This document shows positions 7,301 through 14,302 of a DNA stretch of 64,000 nucleotides, one piece after another. This DNA is from Chamaesiphon minutus PCC 6605. GTDB taxonomy: Bacteria > Cyanobacteriota > Cyanobacteriia > Cyanobacteriales > Chamaesiphonaceae. The stretch covers positions 558,001 through 622,000 of the forward strand of contig NC_019697.1 in the NCBI RefSeq assembly GCF_000317145.1. Direction: 5' to 3'. Within the stretch, counting starts at the first letter, position 1, and the number at the start of each line of letters is the position of its first letter. Under the pieces are notes generated by a model. That model was not told where the DNA came from. It worked only from the letters and a program-made list of their open reading frames with translations, and made no database searches. The position numbers and the translations under genes were made by a program.

Positions 7301-8399
7301 CCCTACTCAACTCAACGCCCCGATAATAGTGAGCTAAAATCTGGGCATAGCTCATCCCTTGCTCGGCGAGATTGTAGGCACCCCATTGACTCATCCCCAA
7401 AGCATGGCCGTAACCGCGTCCGGTAAAGAGAAAACCCGTGGGTGTCGGCGCGATCGTAAAACGCAGGCTGCGGAGTTTGAGTGCGGTTCTGACCTGAGAC
7501 CCAGGTAAAATTTTAGTAGTGTCGCCAATAATCTTGAGACTGACGACACTGCCAAAAGGCGTGACGCGATCGGGTACGAGGGATTTGACTTGGGAAACCT
7601 TGAGACTTTGACTCAGTTGTGCTCCGGTAAAAGTTTGGCTCCACTCATATCCTGGCGAACCGATATCGTAATCTGGGACACCCCGCAAATACGGCTTACG
7701 ACCCGACCAAATATCTTCGACGTTTTCTGTATGGCCGCCAGAAGCCGAGTGAAAGACGGCTAAAATCGGTTTGCCTTGGTAAGTCATAATTTGACCGAGA
7801 GTGGCATTGACAGCGGTCTGAGTGGTGTCTGATTCGCCAGATAGACCGCGATAGACTTGACTAGTTTGGGTATTATCCAGATCGAATGATTTTTTGCTGG
7901 TGGATTGGCTGCGATAGAGGGCGTAGGTACGTGCGGCGACGGCTTGAGCTTTGAGAGCTTCGAGCGGAAAAGTCGGACTCATCTCCGATCCCAAAACGCT
8001 GTAGAGATACTGCTCGAGATTGACATGGTTGACGACCACCAGACGGTTGGTGGTAGCGATCGCCTGTACCGAGCCGCGATACCAGCGATCGCCGATCCAG
8101 ACATAGCCATTTTGTTGAGGTTTGACCCATAATATTTTGGTCGCTTGAGTATTGCCAGTAACTACGCGATCGTCATTCGCACTAGTAAGCAATCCTTGCA
8201 TCGGCTGGAGTTCGCCGATTTTTTGGCCATTCCCATCGCTAATAATGGCCGGAGTAGAAGTACTCAGATTGACTCGATCGATATTTTGGGCGATGGCAAT
8301 GCGGACTTGCTCGGCAGCGACGGGGATCGCGGCCAGCAGCCAGATGAAGAGGGAAAACCAGCTAGTTTGAATGCCTAGATGCAGCAGGCGAATCAGCAT
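7296..8399 (-). CDS. SpoIID/LytB-domain protein (amidase-enhancer-like)
   Basis: A 367-residue protein with an N-terminal signal sequence (hydrophobic residues about 10-28, SLFIWLLAAIPVAA then EQ). The SpoIID domain follows: VNHVNLEQYLYSVLGSEMSP, then ALKAQAVAARTYAL, FHSASGGHTENVEDIW, and GYGHALGMSQWGAYNLA near the C-terminus. SpoIID proteins are lytic transglycosylases that act on denuded peptidoglycan in sporulating bacteria. The cyanobacterial role is not established but should be in cell-wall remodelling outside the membrane. The length is in the usual range. The final codons border a heptamer array. Confidence 0.88.
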   Translation of the reverse strand: MLIRLLHLGIQTSWFSLFIWLLAAIPVAAEQVRIAIAQNIDRVNLSTSTPAIISDGNGQKIGELQPMQGLLTSANDDRVVTGNTQATKILWVKPQQNGYVWIGDRWYRGSVQAIATTNRLVVVNHVNLEQYLYSVLGSEMSPTFPLEALKAQAVAARTYALYRSQSTSKKSFDLDNTQTSQVYRGLSGESDTTQTAVNATLGQIMTYQGKPILAVFHSASGGHTENVEDIWSGRKPYLRGVPDYDIGSPGYEWSQTFTGAQLSQSLKVSQVKSLVPDRVTPFGSVVSLKIIGDTTKILPGSQVRTALKLRSLRFTIAPTPTGFLFTGRGYGHALGMSQWGAYNLAEQGMSYAQILAHYYRGVELSRE

Positions 8400-8858
8400 A
8401 AAAAAATTATCGTCGGAAAAGTAATAATAACCTAAGTTGCTAGTTACTTGAGTCTAAAATCGCTGCTAATGTTGCCAAGTCCGCGTCTGCGGACTTGGCA
8501 CTCCAAGCGGCGGTTTCTAGCCGCTGAGAATATAACTAGCAACTTGCGTTAATACTATGGAACGTCTAGTGTTGCTACTGCGTCTGGAAATGAACCTGTA
8601 ACTCGATTCTCCAAAGGAGCGACTGAAATCACGCGAAGGTTTGTCTTGTCGCACTCTCTCGGTCGGGTTTCCCGACCGAGGTGCGCCGCTCCTCCGCATG
8701 TGTTTCAGTCAAGACAGAGGCTCCGCCAACGACTTTGGTGGCGATCGCCAGTTAATGGTAAATTGAGTCCATTGCGATTCTCTTTCACAGAGGCTACGCC
8801 AACGATGTGGTAGACTATACCGCTACAATCCAATTGAAAATTCACGGTTATTAACGTT
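8400..8858. other. repeat-rich intergenic region
   Basis: This 459-base spacer has no gene. It holds AAGTTGCTAGTTA (from 8443) with the inverse TAACTAGCAACTT (about 8532-8544), enclosing a near-palindromic GCCAAGTCCGC/GCGGACTTGGC hairpin at 8474-8499 and a GCGGC/GCCGC hairpin. Then comes a dispersed palindromic repeat (8629-8720, with an inserted CTCGGTCGGG/CCCGACCGAG hairpin) and two copies of the AGAGGCTNCGCCAACG repeat (8713-8728 and 8774-8804). The ATAACTAGCAACTTGC end recurs at 35039-35054. Confidence 0.6.
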
Positions 8859-9995
8859 GTGAGTAACATCCCCCCTCTTGACCTCAAACGGCAGTATCAA
8901 GCGATCGGTGCTGATGTCAGTGCAGCGGTATTAGAAGTTCTAGCCAGCGGTGCTTATATTGGCGGCCCGATGGTGCAGAACTTCGAGCAAAAATTCGCCA
9001 CTTATATCGGCACCACTGAATGCGTCGGCTGTAATTCCGGCACGGATGCCCTGTATCTAGCCTTAAGAGCGATGAACATCGGTGCGGGGGATGAAGTAAT
9101 TACTACACCCTTTACTTTCATTGCTACGGCTGAAACTATCAGTGCCGTCGGCGCACAGCCAGTATTTGTCGATATCGATCTGGCGACATTCAATCTCGAT
9201 CTCGATCGGTTGGCAGCCGCGATTACACCGCGTACCAAGGCAATTATGCCCGTACATTTATTCGGCAATCCGGTAGATCTGACCAAGCTGATGTCGATCG
9301 CGACGCAGCATAATTTAATCGTCATTGAAGACTGCGCGCAAGCAACAGGTGCCAAATGGAATGGCAAACAAGTCGGCAGTATCGGTCATTTTGGCTGTTT
9401 TAGTTTCTTTCCCACTAAAAATCTCGGTGCTTGTGGCGATGGTGGCGCGATTACTATCAACGATCCCGCGCTAGCCGCCGACTTACGCATGTTCCGCGAA
9501 CATGGCAGCCGTCAGCGATATTATCATGAAGCGATCGGGGTCAACAGCCGTCTCGATGCCATCCAAGCCGCTATTCTCCAGATCAAACTCCAACATCTCG
9601 ATACTTGGAACCAACAGCGAGCCGCCGTTGCTGCGCGCTATCAAGATTTGCTCGCCAATATTCCAGGCATTATTACCCCTCAAGCTACTCCTGGCGGCGA
9701 ATCTGCTTGGAATCAATACACGATTAGAGTCGTTGCGCCTGCGGGAGTAGAGCCAGCCGCCCATCGCGACCGCGTCCGTGCTAGTCTGCTCGAAGCTGGC
9801 GTCATCTCAATGATTTATTATCCGCTGCCCCTACATTTACAAGCAGTATATCAAGACCTCGGTTATCCTGCTGGCAGCTTCCCCAATACCGAATTAGTCA
9901 GCCATGAGGTGTTGTCGTTGCCGATGTTTCCCGAAATTACCTTTGAAGAACAGCAACGGGTTGTATATGCGCTTAAAGATGCGATGGAGGGCTAA
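8859..9995 (+). CDS. DegT/DnrJ/EryC1/StrS-family PLP aminotransferase
   Basis: A 378-residue sugar aminotransferase-like enzyme. The family hallmarks are DLKRQY at the start, GCNSGTDALYLALRA (PLP phosphate binding), FVDID, EDCAQATGA with the Asp that contacts the pyridine nitrogen, and the internal-aldimine Lys in FFPTKNLGACGDGGAI near residue 188. REHGS and NSRLDAIQAA follow as expected. Members transfer an amino group from glutamate to a keto-sugar nucleotide for cell-surface glycans or antibiotics. The start is GTG at 8859. There are no sugar-nucleotide genes beside it, so its substrate is unknown. Confidence 0.88.
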   Translation: MSNIPPLDLKRQYQAIGADVSAAVLEVLASGAYIGGPMVQNFEQKFATYIGTTECVGCNSGTDALYLALRAMNIGAGDEVITTPFTFIATAETISAVGAQPVFVDIDLATFNLDLDRLAAAITPRTKAIMPVHLFGNPVDLTKLMSIATQHNLIVIEDCAQATGAKWNGKQVGSIGHFGCFSFFPTKNLGACGDGGAITINDPALAADLRMFREHGSRQRYYHEAIGVNSRLDAIQAAILQIKLQHLDTWNQQRAAVAARYQDLLANIPGIITPQATPGGESAWNQYTIRVVAPAGVEPAAHRDRVRASLLEAGVISMIYYPLPLHLQAVYQDLGYPAGSFPNTELVSHEVLSLPMFPEITFEEQQRVVYALKDAMEG

Positions 9996-10078
9996 ATTAC
10001 TCACATCTTGCACCAGTTGAAATATATTAGTGTTTGGTTTCGACCCAGGGTGCCCCTTGTAGATAGCCACAGATCTAC

Positions 10079-10408
10079 TTATTCTAGGTATTCAGCCAGA
10101 CGAGATTCCAGAATTTCGATTAATTCTGGATCTTGATATTGATAATCGTCGCTAATATGTAAAACTATGACCGATTTTCCCTCGATTAAATCGGGATAGT
10201 TGCGCTGGAGAATAGCAGTGTGACGTTTTTCCATCACAAAAATTCGATCGGCCCAATTGATTAAGCCAGGGGTAATTTTTATCCTGGCACTATCTGACGT
10301 ACCTGCGGATTTGGCAATATATCGCTCGCTATTATCAAACAAAGCTGCTGCGGTCGGACTCCGCCATTGGTTCCGACTACAAACAAATAACAACTGTTCG
10401 CGATACAT
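10079..10408 (-). CDS. low-molecular-weight phosphotyrosine phosphatase-like protein
   Basis: The conserved part begins at the Met at 10408 with MYREQLLFVCSRNQWRSPTA, in which CSRNQWR fits the CX5R phosphate-binding loop. A DPELIEILESRL tail ends the protein of about 109 residues. The open frame extends 26 residues further upstream, to 10486, but that extension does not look conserved. The family (COG4551-like) is annotated as predicted tyrosine phosphatase. A typical LMW-PTP DPY/DPF loop is not obvious, so the activity is uncertain. Confidence 0.7.
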   Translation of the reverse strand: MYREQLLFVCSRNQWRSPTAAALFDNSERYIAKSAGTSDSARIKITPGLINWADRIFVMEKRHTAILQRNYPDLIEGKSVIVLHISDDYQYQDPELIEILESRLAEYLE

Positions 10409-10546
10409 AAACGCTGACTCGAATCGAAGGATAATTTCTACATCATACGGTCGATCCACCGATCGATATTGCCTGCCCTCAACCACTAGAGGATCTCAAC
10501 ATGTGCAGCGGTAAGAGGTAATGGATAAATGGTGCAAAATGTCATC

Positions 10547-11167
10547 CTATTCTAGAGGTAAATTCTCGATATCTGCTTGAATGATTTCGGCAGCATGAGG
10601 ATAGCCTTTATAAACAGCTAGATACTTGATAGCTTGGGCGATCGCTTGAAGCAACAAAGTCGCAAAAGCAACAATAATCATCGTCTTAATCGGGGCGCGG
10701 GGCAAACCATTCGCATCTGAAGAAATTTCCCAAGTGCCCCAATTCCCGTTGGGTAAAAGTCCCCAAGATTGCAATACTGGATCGATCGCGACCCAAATTC
10801 CTAAAACACAAAAGGGAATCGTAAATAAGATCGTACCGATAAAATCGACTAAGGCTTGTTGCTTAACAGTCCAATTGGTATAAAGAAAATCGACCCTTAC
10901 ATTGGCACCGTGCTTGAGAATGTAGGCGAACCCTAAAAAGAACATCATCGAAAATAAATACCACTGCAATTCGATGAGCGCGTTGGAAGATAATTGGATG
11001 CCAATCAATCGACCCACATACCGAGCGATGACATTATAAAAACCAACTAAGATCGTGAGGATGACCATCCCCGCAGTCAAACTGCCGACGAACTCGGTGA
11101 TTTTATCGATCGCGCGCGAAAAGTTCAACAGGGCGCGCATAGTAGCAGGGGGGATCGGGTTAGACAA
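10547..11167 (-). CDS. dctQ: TRAP transporter small permease (DctQ)
   Basis: A 206-residue membrane protein with four hydrophobic segments and the DctQ signatures: [40 protein letters not shown] and HGANVRVDF. DctQ pairs with DctM to drive sodium-coupled uptake of an organic acid delivered by the periplasmic binding protein. It is transcribed divergently from the binding-protein gene at 11356. The large permease gene lies about 6 kb away at 17205, on the same strand, with other genes between. An internal Met at residue 10 is an alternative start. Confidence 0.88.
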   Translation of the reverse strand: MSNPIPPATMRALLNFSRAIDKITEFVGSLTAGMVILTILVGFYNVIARYVGRLIGIQLSSNALIELQWYLFSMMFFLGFAYILKHGANVRVDFLYTNWTVKQQALVDFIGTILFTIPFCVLGIWVAIDPVLQSWGLLPNGNWGTWEISSDANGLPRAPIKTMIIVAFATLLLQAIAQAIKYLAVYKGYPHAAEIIQADIENLPLE

Positions 11168-11355
11168 GAGTTTTTAGTTCCCTAAAATGAAGCAGTTGCG
11201 CCCCCGATCGTACCAAAGTCCGAGGACAGATCGGCAATTTTATCGATCGTCATGGTAGGGCGTAGTTTAACATTAGCTTAGCTCGAATTATGTAGGTAAT
11301 TTGCCTAAATCTCGATCGAGTCCGATCTCTAGTACGGAAGCGCAAGGAGTCAAAA

Positions 11356-12468
11356 GTGAAACGGAAACAATTTGTCCGAGCGGCGATCGCCAGTACGGTC
11401 TCAGGGGCTGCTCTAGTGTCCTGTAGAGCGCGAAAAAGGTCTTCAGGATCGGGGGCTGGCTTACCGACTATTAACTGGCAAATGGCGACCAGTTGGCCGA
11501 TCTCGCTCGATACCATCTTTGGTGGTGCCACAACCTTTGCAGATCGCTTGGCGGCGATTACCGATGGTAGGTTTAAGATTACCCCGCGTCCGGCTGGCGA
11601 ACTCGCTCCGCCGCTAGAGGTACTCAATGTCGTATCTCAAGGAGCCGTCCCCTGCGGTCATACTGCGGCCTATTACTATGTGGGCAAAACTCCCGCTGCG
11701 GCTTTTGGGACTAGCGTCCCCTTTGGACTCAACGGTCAACAGCAAAATGCGTGGCTGTATGAGGGCGGTGGTTTAAAATTATTGCAAGTACTCTACGCGC
11801 GGAAGTTTGGAATTATTCAATTCCCGGCGGGTAATACTGGCGGTCAGATGGGGGGCTGGTTTCGGAAGGAAATCTCGACCCTTAACGATCTCAAAGGCTT
11901 GAAGATGCGGATTCCTGGCTTGGGCGGACAAGTGATGGCAAAACTGGGCGTCACCGTGCAAACTCTCCCAGGTAGCGAAATTTTTCAAGCATTGCAGACA
12001 GGAGCCATCGATGCAGCAGAATGGGTGGGGCCTTACGATGACGAAAAATTGGGATTGAATAGAGTTGCCGAATATTATTATTATCCTGGCTGGTGGGAAC
12101 CAGGGCCGACGCTAGAAGTTCAAATCAACCTTAAGGAATGGCAAAAACTCCCACCTGTCTACCAAGCGGCAGTTCAAACTGCGGCCTTTGAAGCCAACAT
12201 GACAATGCTAGCTCGTTACGATGCCCGGAATAATCAAGCTCTCCAACGCTTGATTAAAAATGGTGTGAAGTTGCGTTCTTACAGCCCAGAGATTTTAGCA
12301 GCAGCAGAAAAGGCATCGTTTGAGTTGTACGACGATTTCGCTGCCAAAGATGCCGATTTCAAGCAGATCTTTGATGAATGGAAACAATTTCGCGATCGGA
12401 TCTATGCCTGGAATAATATTAATTCCGCCAGTTTCGATCGATTTAGTTATGCCAAATTAAAATCCTAA
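11356..12468 (+). CDS. TRAP transporter substrate-binding protein (TakP-like, 2-oxoacid type)
   Basis: A 370-residue periplasmic binding protein of the DctP superfamily. The N-terminus (KRKQFVRAA, then AALVSC) resembles a Tat-type leader with a lipobox, so it is probably membrane-anchored. [20 protein letters not shown] and the following PGWWEPGP are characteristic of the TakP branch, which binds 2-oxoacids with a metal ion. The start is GTG at 11356, with AAGGAGT 5-11 bases before. It is divergent from dctQ over a 188-base promoter region. Substrate assignment is by family only. Confidence 0.87.
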   Translation: MKRKQFVRAAIASTVSGAALVSCRARKRSSGSGAGLPTINWQMATSWPISLDTIFGGATTFADRLAAITDGRFKITPRPAGELAPPLEVLNVVSQGAVPCGHTAAYYYVGKTPAAAFGTSVPFGLNGQQQNAWLYEGGGLKLLQVLYARKFGIIQFPAGNTGGQMGGWFRKEISTLNDLKGLKMRIPGLGGQVMAKLGVTVQTLPGSEIFQALQTGAIDAAEWVGPYDDEKLGLNRVAEYYYYPGWWEPGPTLEVQINLKEWQKLPPVYQAAVQTAAFEANMTMLARYDARNNQALQRLIKNGVKLRSYSPEILAAAEKASFELYDDFAAKDADFKQIFDEWKQFRDRIYAWNNINSASFDRFSYAKLKS

Positions 12469-12611
12469 ACTGGAGATTTGACCGATTTCCACTTTCATCA
12501 GCGTTTTTCGGAGCTTTCTCATCTGAATAACTCCAATATCTGCACCTACGAGTCGTTTGGGAAAAGTAGACTAGGCTGTATAGTTCAAATTTACTATGCA
12601 ATGATCAACCG

Positions 12612-12713
12612 ACTAGTACTCGACGGCATAAGTAAAGCAACCATTGCCTATACTCTCCTTTCCTCCCAACTCTTCTCAGAATAGTACTAGGATTTACGCC
12701 GCTCGGTACTAGT
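12612..12713. repeat. MITE-like imperfect inverted repeat
   Basis: ACTAGTAC at 12612 begins an arm that is inversely repeated at 12691-12713 (16 of 23 positions match). The right arm is nearly identical to part of the HTH gene at 215-236. The segment has no convincing gene and may be a remnant of the same element type as at the left edge of the window. The spacer 12469-12840 otherwise holds only this and the palindrome at 12762-12819. Confidence 0.4.
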
Positions 12714-12761
12714 GTAGTAATGTCAACTGTAAAAACATCAACGGCTTATTTACGGTTCTAA

Positions 12762-12819
12762 TCTATCATAACATACGTCAAAAGCAACGCGCGTTGCTTT
12801 TGACGTATGTTATGATAGA
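12762..12819. promoter_or_regulatory. perfect 58-bp palindrome upstream of ATPase cassette
   Basis: A 29-base arm starting TCTATCATAACATACGTC is followed with no spacer by its exact reverse complement. The centre is AACGCGCGTT at 12786-12795. The palindrome ends 21-27 bases before the TTG/ATG starts of the ATPase gene. It is not followed by a T tract on either strand, so it is a poor terminator. It could be an operator, a cruciform-forming site or an element end. Confidence 0.6.
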
Positions 12820-12846
12820 CAAGTACGCTCTGAGATATAATTGTTG

Positions 12847-14034
12847 ATGAAAGCAAATCCTGGCGGGCAGATAGACTCAGCGGATATCATCGGTCGAGAT
12901 GCAGTAATTGACGAATTGTGGGAACGCTTGGCGCAGCAGAGTATCGTGCTGACAGCAGAGCGACGGATGGGTAAAACTACCATCGTTAAGCAGATGGTAA
13001 AGGAGGGGGGTGCAGCGGTATTCCCTATCTATCGAGATTTAGAAAAGGTGGTATCGCCAGCGGAGTTTGTCTCCAATATACTGACAGATATCAGCGGCTA
13101 CCAAAAAGGCTTCAAAAAGGTAGAAGAAGCATTCGGTAAATTCACTAAAGATTTTGCAGGTTGGCAGATTGGGAACATTATCAAAATCCCCGAAGCATCA
13201 ACAAGTCGCTGGAAAGAAATTCTGGAAAATGCGATCGAGTATGTAATGAGTCATCCCTTAGCAGTTGATGACTGGGAGGATGGGAAGAAGGGTAAGCAAA
13301 TAATCTTTTTTTGGGATGAGCTACCAATGATGCTCGATAACTTTCTCAAACGGGAAAATGGTGCCTTAGTTGCGATGGAAGTTCTCGATACATTACGCGC
13401 GCTGCGGCAAACATATCCACAATTAAGGATGGTTTATACCGGATCGATCGGGTTGCATCATGTTATTAGTAAATTAAAAGATGCTGGCTATAATAATGCA
13501 CCTACTAACGATATGTATACATGCGATCTCCAGCCGCTAGATCCCGATGATGCGATCGAGTTAGCCACGCAATTATTAGATGGGGAAAACATAGCTACAA
13601 CAGATCGATCTGCCGTCGCTAACGAAATTTCTCAGCAAGTCGATCGGATTCCATTTTATATCCATCACTCGATCTTGAAACTAAAAAGTCTGCGTCAGCA
13701 GATATCACCCGATCTAGTCAAAGCACAAATCGATCTAGTTCTTTGCGATCCGAATCCTTGGGATATGAATCATTACCAGGAAAGGATTAAAACTTATTAT
13801 CGAGATGGAGCTAAAGAAGTTGCACTGGCAATTTTAGATACTCTGGCTGAATCCACAATCGGGTTGAGTTTAGAGCAAATTCGCGATCGCAATTTAGCCA
13901 TTCAAGACATAGAAATATTTCGCACGGTATTAAAACTGCTGCGGCAAGATGGTTATCTAGTCATGAATGTGGATAAAACCTATAGTTTCCGCTATGGGTT
14001 AATTAAACGATATTGGCAATATCAGCGGGTGTAA
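12847..14034 (+). CDS. P-loop ATPase of the AAA/STAND type, cassette gene 1
   Basis: A protein of about 395 residues with an N-terminal IIGRDAVIDELWERL box. The Walker A motif (ERRMGKTTIVKQM) is near residue 45 and a Walker B-like IIFFWDELPMML near residue 155. YTGSIGLHHVI is a sensor-like segment, and the C-terminus looks like a winged helix (EIFRTVLKLLRQDGYLV). This is the GxxRxGKT type of ATPase seen in archaeal-ATPase and STAND families. ATG 12847 is preferred over TTG 12841. It heads a three-gene set with a small membrane peptide and an ATPase/TPR protein. The function is unknown. Confidence 0.75.
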   Translation: MKANPGGQIDSADIIGRDAVIDELWERLAQQSIVLTAERRMGKTTIVKQMVKEGGAAVFPIYRDLEKVVSPAEFVSNILTDISGYQKGFKKVEEAFGKFTKDFAGWQIGNIIKIPEASTSRWKEILENAIEYVMSHPLAVDDWEDGKKGKQIIFFWDELPMMLDNFLKRENGALVAMEVLDTLRALRQTYPQLRMVYTGSIGLHHVISKLKDAGYNNAPTNDMYTCDLQPLDPDDAIELATQLLDGENIATTDRSAVANEISQQVDRIPFYIHHSILKLKSLRQQISPDLVKAQIDLVLCDPNPWDMNHYQERIKTYYRDGAKEVALAILDTLAESTIGLSLEQIRDRNLAIQDIEIFRTVLKLLRQDGYLVMNVDKTYSFRYGLIKRYWQYQRV

Positions 14035-14094
14035 AACTGTGTAATTTTGATAAGTACTTTTGCTAAATAACGGTAATCTTTTCAGAGGAACTAT

Positions 14095-14298
14095 ATGATG
14101 ACAGATATATACACGATCGCACCAATCTTATTACTCTCGATCGTCGCAATAGTTGCTGTTTGGGATTGGGGCGAGATCGAACTCGATCTGCAAGCTAAAA
14201 AAATTAACATCAAGCGTCGTTATTCTGGATATTTGCCCACAAATAATCTCGATTCTCTGACCGAAAAATCAGACCAAAGACAGTTACCAAAGGAATAA
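14095..14298 (+). CDS. small single-span membrane protein, cassette gene 2
   Basis: A 67-residue protein with one transmembrane helix (about residues 8-24, APILLLSIVAIVAVW) followed by an acidic then basic cytoplasmic-type tail (IELDLQAKKINIKRR). It starts at ATG 14095 (or the next codon) after AGAGGAAC, and ends four bases before the next gene. No family is recognised. Its tight spacing to the ATPase/TPR gene suggests it anchors or regulates that protein. Confidence 0.6.
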   Translation: MMTDIYTIAPILLLSIVAIVAVWDWGEIELDLQAKKINIKRRYSGYLPTNNLDSLTEKSDQRQLPKE

Positions 14299-14302
14299 CT
14301 AA

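Noticed and set aside
7172..7426. 84-codon frame rich in YPLSPIP repeats
   Set aside because: It is a translation of the CCCCTAT heptamer array; a 7-bp unit read in threes gives a spurious repeat protein.
12478..12684. 68-codon frame between the TRAP binding protein and the palindrome
   Set aside because: TTG start, no ribosome-binding site, overlaps the MITE-like inverted repeat, and no domain recognisable.
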